Source: JACCZR01 sp035296565 (GTDB taxonomy: Bacteria; Actinomycetota; Thermoleophilia; Solirubrobacterales; Thermoleophilaceae). From it: DNA of 64,000 bases. The stretch is taken from contig DATHAQ010000052.1 in NCBI GenBank assembly GCA_035296565.1, forward strand, positions 1 through 64,000, read 5' to 3'. This document shows positions 33,115 to 40,024 of this stretch, piece after piece (positions within the stretch are counted from its first letter, which is position 1; each line of letters starts with the position of its first letter). The notes beneath the pieces are model-generated. The model saw nothing but the letters and a program-made list of their open reading frames with translations. It had not been told where the DNA came from and did no database searches. The position numbers were made by a program, and so were the translations under genes.

Positions 33115-33777
33115 GTGCCCCGCCCCAGCGCCGGCAGCCGCACGCAGCCCGTCGAGGAGAGCGAGGAGGCCCTCGCCGTCCTGCGCCGGGATCCCGTCAT
33201 GGCGGCGATGCTCGAGCGCTTCGGGCCGCTGGACGACGTCCTGCGCCGCCGCGGGCGCCGGCCGACCGAGGCCTACGGGGCGCTGCTGCGGGCGATCGTG
33301 GGGCAGCAGCTCTCGACCAAGGCGGCCCGCTCGATCTACGGGCGCTTGGAGGACATGTTCGGCGGCCACGCGCCCACCCCGGCCGAGCTCCTGGCCGCGG
33401 ACCCCGAGAAAATCCGGTCGGTCGGGCTGTCGCGCCCGAAGGTCGCCTACCTCCGCGACCTGGCCGAGCACGTGGAGGACGGCCGCCTGGAGCTGGACCG
33501 GCTGGCCGAGCTGCCCGACGAGGAGGTCATCGCCCAGCTGACGGCGGTCAAGGGCCTGGGCGAGTGGACCGCCCACATGTTCCTGATCTTCCACCTCGGC
33601 CGGCCCGACGTGCTGCCGGTGGGCGACCTGGGCATCCGCAACGCCGCTGCCCTCGCCTACGAGCTGGAAGGCCCACCCAAGCCGGCGGAGCTGGCCGACC
33701 TGGCCGAGGGCTGGCGCCCGCACCGCTCGCTGGCGTCGCTCTACCTCTGGCGCTCACTGGACAACACGCCCGACTGA
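33115..33777 (+). CDS. HhH-GPD DNA glycosylase (AlkA-like 3-methyladenine glycosylase)
   Basis: Base-excision repair enzyme of 220 residues that removes alkylated purines. AYGALLRAIVGQQLSTKAARSIYGRL is the first helical block. The helix-hairpin-helix is LTAVKGLGEWTAHMFLIFHLG (about 142-162), and the catalytic aspartate follows in LPVGDLGIRNA (near 170). The C-terminal WRPHRSLASLYLWRSL is typical of AlkA-type enzymes. It lacks the extra N-terminal domain of E. coli AlkA and has no Fe-S cysteines, ruling out EndoIII/MutY. The GTG is 5 nt after the ABC1 stop, so the two genes are probably co-transcribed. Confidence 0.88.
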   Translation: MPRPSAGSRTQPVEESEEALAVLRRDPVMAAMLERFGPLDDVLRRRGRRPTEAYGALLRAIVGQQLSTKAARSIYGRLEDMFGGHAPTPAELLAADPEKIRSVGLSRPKVAYLRDLAEHVEDGRLELDRLAELPDEEVIAQLTAVKGLGEWTAHMFLIFHLGRPDVLPVGDLGIRNAAALAYELEGPPKPAELADLAEGWRPHRSLASLYLWRSLDNTPD

Positions 33778-33808
33778 GGCGCCACCGGGCACACGGCTCC
33801 CCCTCGAA

Positions 33809-33825
33809 AAATCCCTCAGGGAGCT
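33809..33825 (-). terminator. Weak terminator-like sequence after erpA
   Basis: Read on the minus strand, TCCCTGAGGGA (TCC/GGA stem, 5-base loop) is followed by TTTTT, about 90 nt after the erpA stop. The stem is only 3-5 bp, so termination would be weak. The rest of the 139-bp gap shows nothing else. Confidence 0.25.
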
Positions 33826-33916
33826 GACGAATTCGCCGGAGGGGTGACCCACTCCGCGCCAGGGAGGCCCGCCCGCTAGGCAGGCAAGCCGACCGAGGAC
33901 GCCGGCTCGCGACGGC

Positions 33917-34264
33917 TCAGGAGCCGCAGGAGGCGTCCTCGTCCGCGATGCGGAACGAGGAGCCGCAGCCGCACGAGGCGACGACGTTCGGGTTGTTGAC
34001 CTCGAAGCCGGCGCCCATGAGGCTCTCGGTGTAGTCGACGGTCGAGCCGTCGACGTAGCGCATGCTCGCCGGGTCGACGATCAGGCGTATGCCCTCGTAG
34101 TCGAAGACGTGGTCGTCTTCCTTCCGGTTGTCCAGGGCGAGGGCGTACTGGAAGCCCGAGCAGCCGCCGCCGCGAACGCCAACGCGCAGGCCGACGTCCC
34201 CGGCCTCCTGCCCGTTGATGAACCCACGGACCTTCTCCGCGGCTATATCGGTGAGGGTGACCAC
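33917..34264 (-). CDS. erpA: A-type iron-sulfur cluster carrier (ErpA/HesB/IscA)
   Basis: Delivers Fe-S clusters to apo-enzymes. The 115 residues have the three invariant cysteines: GGGCSGFQY (near 35) and the C-terminal VASCGCGSSF (near 100). The N-terminal VTLTDIAAEKVRGFI and the strand RLIVDPASMRYVDGSTVDY are also classical. A short tail after the CxC motif ends in CGS. Divergent bolA and a monothiol glutaredoxin follow 37 bp away, so the three Fe-S trafficking genes form a cluster. GTG start with a strong -10 (TACAAT) 7 nt upstream. Confidence 0.92.
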   Translation of the reverse strand: MVTLTDIAAEKVRGFINGQEAGDVGLRVGVRGGGCSGFQYALALDNRKEDDHVFDYEGIRLIVDPASMRYVDGSTVDYTESLMGAGFEVNNPNVVASCGCGSSFRIADEDASCGS

Positions 34265-34271
34265 TCACTCG

Positions 34272-34277
34272 ATTGTA
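34272..34277 (-). promoter_or_regulatory. -10 box TACAAT of erpA
   Basis: Minus-strand TACAAT, one base from TATAAT, then CGAGTGA and GTG 34264. The 7-nt spacing gives leaderless geometry. The divergent bolA has TATCTT at 34287-34292, 9 nt before its ATG. Confidence 0.6.
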
Positions 34278-34301
34278 GCCCGTGGCTATCTTTTCTGAAG
34301 C

Positions 34302-34544
34302 ATGCCGTCCGCCGACGACCTCAAGGAGCGCATCGAGACCGCCCTGCCCGGCTCCTCCGCCCAGGTGGAGGACCTCACGGGCGGAGGTGACCACTTCCGG
34401 GCGGAGGTGACCTCCGAACGCTTCGAGGGCCTCAGCCGCATCGAGCAGCACCGCTTGGTCTACGACGTCTTCGGCGCCGAGGTCGGCGGGCCCATCCACG
34501 CACTTTCCATCAAGACCTCGACCCCTCCGGGAGGAACGCAGTGA
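34302..34544 (+). CDS. bolA: BolA family protein
   Basis: BolA-like partner of monothiol glutaredoxins, 80 residues. DLKERIETALPGSSAQVEDLTGGGDHF is the start of the class II KH-like fold, and the invariant His is in SRIEQHRLVYDVFGAEVGGPIHALSIKT, where the HRLVY and HAL motifs are diagnostic. It forms a [2Fe-2S]-bridged complex with a CGFS glutaredoxin. The next gene encodes one and overlaps by GTGA, so equimolar synthesis is likely. Confidence 0.93.
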   Translation: MPSADDLKERIETALPGSSAQVEDLTGGGDHFRAEVTSERFEGLSRIEQHRLVYDVFGAEVGGPIHALSIKTSTPPGGTQ

Positions 34545-34942
34545 CCGACGAGGAGATTCGCGACTTCATCGCCAACGCCATAGACGAGAACCCGGTGATG
34601 CTCTTCATGAAGGGCACCCCGCAGCAGCCCGCGTGCGGCTTCTCCGCGCGCACCGCGGGGGCGCTGAACGCGCTCGGCGTCCAGTACTCGGCCCTGGACA
34701 TCTTGCCCGACCCGCGCATCCGCCAGGAGCTCTCGGGCCTCTCGGGCTGGCCGACCATCCCTCAGCTGTTCGTCGAGGGGGAGCTGGTCGGCGGGGCCGA
34801 CATCGTGGCCGAGATGTACGAGTCGGGCGAGTTGGCCGAGAAGCTCGGGGCCGACCAGCCCTCCGAGCCCGAGGCCGCCGTGGCCGAGACCACCCCCGAG
34901 CGCAAGGCGCCCCCGATGCAGCTGGAGAACCGGCTGGACTAG
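34541..34942 (+). CDS. grxD: Monothiol glutaredoxin (CGFS type)
   Basis: CGFS-type glutaredoxin of 133 residues, Fe-S cluster carrier. The motif MLFMKGTPQQPACGFSARTAG has the single active cysteine (near residue 33). GWPTIPQLFVEGELVGGADIV contains the cis-proline TIP and the GG glutathione-binding loop. A 35-residue Pro/Glu/Ala tail ending in QLENRLD extends the usual length of about 105. The cluster ligand is glutathione elsewhere; actinobacteria mostly use mycothiol, so the cofactor here is uncertain. GTG start overlaps the bolA stop, and the stop shares CTAG with the convergent gene. Confidence 0.92.
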   Translation: MTDEEIRDFIANAIDENPVMLFMKGTPQQPACGFSARTAGALNALGVQYSALDILPDPRIRQELSGLSGWPTIPQLFVEGELVGGADIVAEMYESGELAEKLGADQPSEPEAAVAETTPERKAPPMQLENRLD

Positions 34943-35139
34943 CGGTGGGAGCCGCCGCCGCCCCGGCCGCGGCGCTGCTCGATGAGCCGGCGCCCGCGGG
35001 CGCCGGCTGCGCGCGCGTGGGCCTTGTAGCGCTCCTTCTCCTCGTCGGAGAGCGACTGCCAGCGCTCGTAGGCGGCCAGGACTATCGGATAGGCGCGCCG
35101 GATCGCGCGAGCCATCTGCTGCGAGCGGGGCGAGGCCAT
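34939..35139 (-). CDS. Small basic helical protein of unknown function
   Basis: Protein of 66 residues whose ATG overlaps the stop of the upstream thioredoxin-fold gene (TGATG). It starts MASPRSQQMARAIRRAYPIVL, continues AYERWQSLSDEEKERYKAHARAA and ends in a Gly/Arg tail (EQRRGRGGGG). The Trp-x-Leu-Ser-(D/E)-E-E-K-x-R-Y stretch looks like an HMG-box/YABBY-type or helical DNA- or RNA-binding motif, but no family is recognised with confidence. Coupling to the thioredoxin-fold gene argues that it is real. Confidence 0.6.
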   Translation of the reverse strand: MASPRSQQMARAIRRAYPIVLAAYERWQSLSDEEKERYKAHARAAGARGRRLIEQRRGRGGGGSHR

Positions 35140-35405
35140 CAGGCCGCGGTCTTCGCTTCCCGTGCGCGGTCGAGGTAGTCGATGTACTCGAGGATGCGGT
35201 GGGAGTCGTGCACCACGTCCTCGCCGTTGATCAGCACGGGGACCCAGCGCTGCCCGGTCAGCTCGTATACCTCTGGCCGCTGGCGCTTGAGGAACGGCAC
35301 GCGCACCTCGGAGAAATTGATGCCCGAGCGCTTCAGCCGGCGGGCGACGACCCCACAGCGGCACACGCGGTCGGTGGGTGCCTTGCAGCGGTAGAGGATC
35401 GCCAT
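35139..35405 (-). CDS. Glutathione S-transferase N-terminal domain/glutaredoxin-like protein
   Basis: Stand-alone thioredoxin-fold protein of 88 residues. MAILYRCKAPTDRVCRCG has two cysteines in a CxC (CRC) rather than the usual CxxC. ELTGQRWVPVLINGEDVVHDSHRILEYIDYLDR contains the cis-Pro (VPVL) and the D-S glutathione-contacting pair of the GST-N domain. The all-helical GST C-terminal domain is missing, so it may be a small thiol reductase. A -10 box (TAAGCT) ends 8 nt before the ATG. Confidence 0.8.
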   Translation of the reverse strand: MAILYRCKAPTDRVCRCGVVARRLKRSGINFSEVRVPFLKRQRPEVYELTGQRWVPVLINGEDVVHDSHRILEYIDYLDRAREAKTAA

Positions 35406-35413
35406 TTCCCTGC

Positions 35414-35419
35414 AGCTTA
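35414..35419 (-). promoter_or_regulatory. -10 box TAAGCT embedding an upstream stop codon
   Basis: Minus-strand TAAGCT lies 8 nt before ATG 35405. Its first three bases are the TAA stop of the upstream epimerase gene, so the promoter begins inside the neighbour's stop codon. Confidence 0.45.
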
Positions 35420-36508
35420 GGGACCGGCTGGAGCGTTTCGCCCCAGCAACTGGCTGGCCGCGCGCCCGGCACGGCCGGCCGCCCCGAGCGCGGCTCCCAT
35501 CAGCCGGTACTGGACCTGCTGTGAGCGCCTGGTGCGAGCGATCCGGTCGTGCTCGCGCTCCAGGTGCCAGGCCACCGTGGCCTCCAGGGTCTCCTCGTGC
35601 GGGCGAGAACGCCACATGAGCTCGCGCTTGGCCTTCGTGGCCCGGTAGGTCCACCAATGGCGCGCGGCTGCGAGCTCGATCGGGTGCAGCGGCGGGCGCC
35701 GGGCGGCGCCCAGCGCCTGGGCACCCACGGTGGCGAGCGCCCCGGGGATGCGCACCGGCGGCGCCACGCCCGAGATCCGGCCGAGGTCGGCGAAGAAGCG
35801 GTCGAAGGTGAAGTTGCGCCCGCCGAGGACGTAGCGCTCGGCGATGCCGCCCAGCTCGTCAGCCAGCAGGTGCCCGGCGACCACGTCGCGAACGTCGACC
35901 ATGCAGAACGCCCCTCCCGAGTACATGGGGACGCGGCCCAGCAGGAAGTTGCGGACGATGCGGGTGGAGGTTATGTGCACGTCGCCCGCGCCGAAGGTCA
36001 CAGCCGGGTTCACGCACACCAGCGGCAGGCCGCGAGCGGCCAGCCGCATCGCCTCGACCTCGGCCTCGTGCACCGAGTTCACGTAGGGGATGTCGAGGTG
36101 GCCGGCCGTGAACAGCTGGCTCTCGTCGGCGGTCCCGCCCGGCGGGGCCGGTCCCAGGGCGGCGGCGCTGGAGGTGAAGACCACCCGCTCGACCTCCGCG
36201 CGCAGACACTCCCCCAAAACCGTCTTGGCCCCGCCCACGTTGACCTCGAACATGCGCTCGGCGTCGTCCTCGCGGATCGAGGTCACGCCCGCGGCGTGGA
36301 AGACTCGATCCACGCCCTTCAGCGCGCGGCGGACCGAGCGGCGGTCGGTGACGTCGCAGCGCACGCGCTCGCACTCGATCCCGTCCAGGCCCTCGAGCGG
36401 CGAACGCTCGCGCACGGTGACCCGCAGGTTGTCGCCGCGCTCCACCAGGGCGCGCGCCAAGTGCGACCCGATGAATCCGGTCGCTCCGGTCAGGAGGGTC
36501 TTGGGCAA
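35417..36508 (-). CDS. Extended SDR: NAD-dependent epimerase/dehydratase-like (HpnA-like)
   Basis: Protein of 363 residues. The nucleotide fold TLLTGATGFIGSHLARALVERG is intact, and CDVTDRRSVRRALKGVDRVFHAAG and VVFTSSAAALG follow as in hopanoid-associated sugar epimerases and dihydroflavonol reductases. The catalytic YxxxK is altered: DIPYVNSVHEAEVEAM keeps Tyr but has Val where Lys is expected. The enzyme may be inactive or use another base. The C-terminal 80 residues are basic and amphipathic. TTG start directly after the DksA-like stop, with no ribosome site, so translation depends on coupling. Confidence 0.8.
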   Translation of the reverse strand: MPKTLLTGATGFIGSHLARALVERGDNLRVTVRERSPLEGLDGIECERVRCDVTDRRSVRRALKGVDRVFHAAGVTSIREDDAERMFEVNVGGAKTVLGECLRAEVERVVFTSSAAALGPAPPGGTADESQLFTAGHLDIPYVNSVHEAEVEAMRLAARGLPLVCVNPAVTFGAGDVHITSTRIVRNFLLGRVPMYSGGAFCMVDVRDVVAGHLLADELGGIAERYVLGGRNFTFDRFFADLGRISGVAPPVRIPGALATVGAQALGAARRPPLHPIELAAARHWWTYRATKAKRELMWRSRPHEETLEATVAWHLEREHDRIARTRRSQQVQYRLMGAALGAAGRAGRAASQLLGRNAPAGP

Positions 36509-36877
36509 CTACAGGTGAGCGCGCTGGCGGTGGGCACCCTCGAAGTGGCGCTGGCAGTCGAGGCAGCGGACGGCCTCGGGGACCGCCGCCAAACGGGCGG
36601 CGGCGATCTGCTGCCCGCAGGCCAGGCAGACGCCGTAGGTGCCGTTGGCCAGCGCCCGGCGCGCCTCGGTGATCCGAGCCTCCTCCTCGAGCCACAGGAG
36701 GCGGGTGCCGGCATCGATCTCCCGGTCGTGCAGGTCCCCTGCGAGGTCGGCGGGGTGGTTGACCACGTCGGCGTTGTCGGAGCCGGCCACGGGGCCGACG
36801 GCATCCCGCATCCGCGTCAGCTCCTGCAGGCGCGCGTCGAGGCGGGCCTCGATCTGCTGCCTGTCTTGACCGGTCAT
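36509..36877 (-). CDS. DksA/TraR-family zinc-finger protein
   Basis: Protein of 122 residues: a coiled-coil helical hairpin (DRQQIEARLDARLQELTRMRD and REIDAGTRLLWLEEEARITEARRAL) followed by a C4 zinc finger, CLACGQQI and CLDCQRHF (about 83-107). This resembles DksA/TraR proteins that enter the RNA polymerase secondary channel. The acidic tip is present in the coiled-coil turn region, but the exact DxxDxA motif is not. GGAGG eight bases before the ATG gives a good ribosome site. A ~45-bp element repeated elsewhere occupies its 5' leader. The epimerase gene follows at once. Confidence 0.85.
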   Translation of the reverse strand: MTGQDRQQIEARLDARLQELTRMRDAVGPVAGSDNADVVNHPADLAGDLHDREIDAGTRLLWLEEEARITEARRALANGTYGVCLACGQQIAAARLAAVPEAVRCLDCQRHFEGAHRQRAHL

Positions 36878-36890
36878 CGCTCTCCTCCCA

Positions 36891-36940
36891 GCGACGGAGC
36901 ACAGGCCGGGCGCCGGCCCGGCCGAGCACCGCTCGCTTGG
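36891..36940 (-). repeat. Repeated 5'-leader element, copy A
   Basis: A block of about 45 bp starting GGAGCACAGGCCGGGCG on the plus strand, with an inverted repeat GGCCGGGC/GCCCGGCC flanked by two GAGCAC words. Copy B at 41499-41548 matches at about 43 of 49 positions. Both sit 14-15 bp upstream of a minus-strand start codon, before the ribosome site, so they would lie in the 5' untranslated RNA. Confidence 0.55.
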
Positions 36941-36972
36941 TTCCGTAGCCGCGATCGTACTCCCCTGCACAG

Positions 36973-36978
36973 TAGGCT
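36973..36978 (+). promoter_or_regulatory. -10 box TAGGCT of degV-family gene
   Basis: TAGGCT, then GCGGGCCG and ATG 36987, an 8-nt spacing typical of leaderless starts here. Confidence 0.5.
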
Positions 36979-36986
36979 GCGGGCCG

Positions 36987-37841
36987 ATGTCCGTCGCCGT
37001 CGTCACGGACACCACGTCCTACCTGCCGCACGAGCTGATCGAGCGTCACGGGATCGAGGTGGTGGACCTCTACATCGTGTTCGAGGGGGAGCGCACCGAG
37101 CGGGAGTCCTCGATCACCGACTACCCCGCGTTCTTCGAGGCGCTCCGCAGGACGGACGCGCTGCCGACCACCTCGCAGCCGTCGGTGGGCGACTTCATGT
37201 CGGTCTACGACCCGCTGCTGGCGGACGGGGACGAGATCGTCTCGATCCACATCTCGGCGGGGCTGTCGGGCACAGCCGACTCCGCGCGGCAGGCCGCCCA
37301 GTCGCTGGAGGGCGGCGACCGCATCAAGGTGATCGACTCCACCACGGCGGCGGGCGGCCTCGGCATCCTTGTTCTCACAGCGGCCCGCGCTGCCGCAGAG
37401 GGCGCGAACGCGGAGCAGATCGAGGGCCTCGTCACCGAAGCCCGTGAGGACCTGAAGATGTGGTTCGCGATCGACACGCTCGAGTTCCTCAAGCGCGGCG
37501 GGCGGATCGGTGCGGCCAGCGCGTGGATCGGCTCGACGCTCAAGGTCAAGCCCATCCTCACCGTAGAGTCGGAGATGACTCCGGTGGAGCGCGTACGGAC
37601 CTCGAAGCGCATGTTCGAGCGCATGGTCGACTACGCGCGCCAGCGCCACGAGTCCGGGCGCGACGGGTGGGTCGTGCAGCACATCGCCGCGCCCGAGCAG
37701 GCCGCCGAGCTCGAGGCCCGCTGCCGCGAGATCTTCGGCAACGACCCGCTCTTCGTCAGCGAGATCGGCCCCGTGCTCAGCGCCCACACCGGACCGGGGC
37801 TGCTGGGGGTCGGGTCGATCTCGGAACGCTTCGTCAGCTGA
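36987..37841 (+). CDS. DegV family fatty-acid-binding protein
   Basis: DegV/FakB-type lipid-binding protein of 284 residues. VAVVTDTTSYLPHELIERHGIEVVDLYI opens domain 1, PTTSQPSVGDFMSVYD contains the conserved TSQPS that binds the carboxylate, and SIHISAGLSGTADSARQAA follows. The C-terminal half has LEFLKRGGRIGAASAWIGSTLKVKPIL, also conserved. FakB proteins present fatty acids to the kinase FakA; no fakA is seen nearby. The stop overlaps the next ATG (TGATG). Confidence 0.9.
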   Translation: MSVAVVTDTTSYLPHELIERHGIEVVDLYIVFEGERTERESSITDYPAFFEALRRTDALPTTSQPSVGDFMSVYDPLLADGDEIVSIHISAGLSGTADSARQAAQSLEGGDRIKVIDSTTAAGGLGILVLTAARAAAEGANAEQIEGLVTEAREDLKMWFAIDTLEFLKRGGRIGAASAWIGSTLKVKPILTVESEMTPVERVRTSKRMFERMVDYARQRHESGRDGWVVQHIAAPEQAAELEARCREIFGNDPLFVSEIGPVLSAHTGPGLLGVGSISERFVS

Positions 37842-38935
37842 TGGCCGACCTCTCGATCCGCGAGGTCGTCCGGCTGGTGATGATCATCGTGTGCGTCGCG
37901 CTGGCGCTGTACCTGGTGTACCTGCTGCGCAGGCCCATCGGCTGGCTGCTGGCCGCTCTCTTTTTGACGATTGCGCTCTCCGGCCCCGTGAACGTCCTGT
38001 CGCAGCGCATGAAGCGAGGGTTCGCCATCGCGCTGGTGTACTTCGGGCTTCTGCTCGTCCCGTTCCTCCTCGCCGCGGTCATCGTGCCCCCGCTCGTCAC
38101 GGAAGTGAGCAAGCTCGCCGACAACGCGCCGCGCTATGCGAGCGACGTGACCGACTTCGTCGAGAAGAACAAGCGGCTGCAGAAGCTCAACAAGGACTAC
38201 GACATCACCGGCAAGCTGCAGGACCAGGCCGGGCAGATCCCGGAGAAGCTCGGCGACGCGGCCACCACGGTCAGGGACGTCGGGATCGGGCTGGTCAACT
38301 CGATCTTCGCCGTCGTGACCATCCTCATCCTCACCGCCTTCATGCTGGGCAGCGGGCGAAGATGGGTGGACGCCGGGCTGCACCAGTTACCCGAGGACCG
38401 GGCTATCTCCATACGCCGGGTACTCGACCGCTCCAGCAAGGCCATCGCCTCCTACGTGGCCGGCGCCATCTTCCAGGCGGCGATGGCCGGCGTCCTCTCC
38501 TTCCTGGTGCTCAAGCTGCTCGGGGTGAACTTCGCCGCCCCCCTGGCGGTCCTGATCTTCTTCCTCGACCTGATCCCGCTGGTGGGCGCGACGATCGGCG
38601 CGGTGCTGGTGGGCGTTGTCACGCTGTTCGACGACTTCCCAACGGTCACGATCATCTGGATCGTGTGGTCGATCGTCTACCAGCAGCTGGAGAACAACCT
38701 GGTCCAGCCACAGATCCAGAAGCGAGCAGTGAACGTCCACCCGTTCGTGATCATCGTCGCGGTGCTCTTCGGCGCGCAGCTGCTCGGCGTGCTCGGGGCT
38801 ATCGTCGCGGTGCCGGTAGCGGCCACCATTCACATCGCCGTGCGGGAGTACTCGGTGGTGAAGCGCCTGCTGACCCCCGAGGACCAGCCGACGATCGCCA
38901 CCGCCGGTACTCCGCCGACGGCTAGCGGCGCCTGA
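37841..38935 (+). CDS. AI-2E family transporter (PerM/YdiK-like)
   Basis: Permease of 364 residues with about eight membrane helices. A first pair of helices (VRLVMIIVCVALALYLVYLL; GWLLAALFLTIAL) and a third (FAIALVYFGLLLVPFLLA) precede a soluble helical region (about 90-145, DNAPRYASDVTDFVEKNKRL). Then VASYVAGAI-type helices and IFFLDLIPLVGATIGAVLVGV with the conserved Pro-Leu-Val-Gly follow, and QQLENNLVQPQIQ near residue 285. Some members export AI-2; others are Na+/H+ antiporters, so the cargo is unknown. It overlaps the DegV stop, and its 3' end overlaps the convergent DUF3618 gene by 14 bp. Confidence 0.88.
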   Translation: MADLSIREVVRLVMIIVCVALALYLVYLLRRPIGWLLAALFLTIALSGPVNVLSQRMKRGFAIALVYFGLLLVPFLLAAVIVPPLVTEVSKLADNAPRYASDVTDFVEKNKRLQKLNKDYDITGKLQDQAGQIPEKLGDAATTVRDVGIGLVNSIFAVVTILILTAFMLGSGRRWVDAGLHQLPEDRAISIRRVLDRSSKAIASYVAGAIFQAAMAGVLSFLVLKLLGVNFAAPLAVLIFFLDLIPLVGATIGAVLVGVVTLFDDFPTVTIIWIVWSIVYQQLENNLVQPQIQKRAVNVHPFVIIVAVLFGAQLLGVLGAIVAVPVAATIHIAVREYSVVKRLLTPEDQPTIATAGTPPTASGA

Positions 38936-39143
38936 ACAGCGAGATGGTGGCGGCAACGCCGCCACCGATGAGGAAGCCCGCCGCCGCCGCGCCGATCAGT
39001 GCGGGTGTGCGGTTCTCCGACAGCTGACGGCGCCAGTCGGTCAGCACGGCGACCTTCGTGCGCAGGTCGTTGACCGAGAAGCCCAGCTCACCGCGGGTGG
39101 TCTCGATGTCTGCGCGGATCTCCTGTGAGCTGCGCTCGGGCAT
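38922..39143 (-). CDS. DUF3618 membrane-anchored protein
   Basis: Protein of 73 residues, last gene of a four-gene membrane operon. RSSQEIRADIETTRGELGFSVNDLRTKV is the DUF3618 helix found next to holin-III/DUF1469 proteins in actinobacteria. A single membrane helix (LIGAAAAGFLIGGGVAATISLF) and three arginines end it. The topology is N-in with a long soluble helix. Function is unknown. The ATG touches the stop of the upstream gene. Confidence 0.8.
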   Translation of the reverse strand: MPERSSQEIRADIETTRGELGFSVNDLRTKVAVLTDWRRQLSENRTPALIGAAAAGFLIGGGVAATISLFRRR

Positions 39144-39604
39144 CAGCTTCCCTTCTCTATCTGCTCGAGGCGGTCACTCGAGCGGCCCAGTTGGTCGCGC
39201 TCGATCGCCTGGTGTTCGAACTGGGCCTTGGTGAGCTTGGCCTCCTCGATCGCCATGTCCGGCGTGGGCGGCGCGCCCTTCTTGAAGAAGCGGTACGCGA
39301 CGAGTCCCGCGATGGCACCCAGGATCACCAGTAGGCCGAAGACGATGAAGAAACCCAGCCAGCCGTTGTCGAAGTCGAGCAGGTCGTTGACGAAGAAGCC
39401 GAGGCCGATCAGCAGGATGAACACCGCGAAGAACAGGAACGTGCCCGCGGCGGCCGCGATGCCCGCGCCCTTGCCGAGGTTGCTGACCTTCTCGCTGACC
39501 TCGGCCTTGGCGAGGTCGATCTCCTGGCGGACGAGCAGCGAGGCCTTCTCGGAGACCTCCTGGACGATCTCGCCCAGCGACTTGTCGGCGTCGCGTCCGT
39601 TCAC
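39143..39604 (-). CDS. Phage-holin-III-like (DUF1469) membrane protein
   Basis: Protein of 153 residues. A coiled-coil-like N terminus (LGEIVQEVSEKASLLVRQEIDLAKAEVSEKV) with the conserved LLVRQEIDLAKAE is followed by two long membrane helices (AAAAGTFLFFAVFILLIGLGFFVNDLL and LGFFIVFGLLVILGAIAGLVAY, about 48-115). The C-terminal 40 residues are acidic and soluble. Despite the holin name, chromosomal copies are not phage genes, and a role in the cell envelope is assumed. GTG start overlapping the previous stop (GTGA). Confidence 0.82.
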   Translation of the reverse strand: MNGRDADKSLGEIVQEVSEKASLLVRQEIDLAKAEVSEKVSNLGKGAGIAAAAGTFLFFAVFILLIGLGFFVNDLLDFDNGWLGFFIVFGLLVILGAIAGLVAYRFFKKGAPPTPDMAIEEAKLTKAQFEHQAIERDQLGRSSDRLEQIEKGS

Positions 39605-39876
39605 TCGCTCGGCCCCAGGGCCCTGAGGGCGACCGCGAGGGCGAGCCCGCCGGCGAACGCCGCGCCCACGAACAGCTCGGGGCGCTCGGCGAAGGCGTCG
39701 GACTCCGTGTGCGACTGGCCGTCGAGCGGCGACTCGCCGCGCGGGGGCGAGTCGGGGCCGCCCTCGGGCTCGACCACCTGCTCCGGCGTCGCGGCCTGGG
39801 TGGGATCGGCTTCACCGGCCGCCGCTTCGGCGCGGTTGACCTCGTCGCCGGGCTGTCCTGGGGTGGCGGCCTCCAT
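39601..39876 (-). CDS. Small Pro/Glu-rich membrane protein
   Basis: Protein of 91 residues, unrecognised. The first 60 residues are acidic and low-complexity (PTQAATPEQVVEPEGGPDSPP), followed by one membrane helix (LFVGAAFAGGLALAVALRALG). It lies between the DUF4235-like and holin-III genes with 1-4 bp overlaps on both sides, so it is translated and probably works with them at the membrane. Confidence 0.65.
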   Translation of the reverse strand: MEAATPGQPGDEVNRAEAAAGEADPTQAATPEQVVEPEGGPDSPPRGESPLDGQSHTESDAFAERPELFVGAAFAGGLALAVALRALGPSE

Positions 39877-40013
39877 CAGTCGACCGGCGGGTCCTCGCCG
39901 GTGACACGGGTCCAGATCTCGATGGCGATCCGGTTGGCGACGATGGAGGTCAGGGCGCCCAGGCCGGCGAGCAGGCCGCTCCAGGCGAGGCGCTTTACCA
40001 AGTCGTTGTCCAT
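39876..40013 (-). CDS. 45-residue DUF4235-like membrane protein
   Basis: First gene of the membrane operon. It encodes 45 residues: MDNDLVKRLAWSGLLAGLGA, then LTSIVANRIAIEIWTRVTGEDPP. The ATG 40013 follows a short leader, and the stop (TGA) overlaps the next ATG (TGATG). The pattern 'helix, then RxAxxxWxxxTGExPP' is that of DUF4235, which normally has about 85 residues and accompanies holin-III/DUF3618 genes; this copy is half that length. The coupling and matching neighbourhood support it as a real gene. Confidence 0.7.
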   Translation of the reverse strand: MDNDLVKRLAWSGLLAGLGALTSIVANRIAIEIWTRVTGEDPPVD

Positions 40014-40024
40014 GGGCGCCGGAT

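Noticed and set aside
39143..39604. Phage remnant, from the 'holin' gene
   Set aside because: Holin-III/DUF1469 genes occur in a conserved chromosomal set with DUF3618 and DUF4235; no other phage gene is near.
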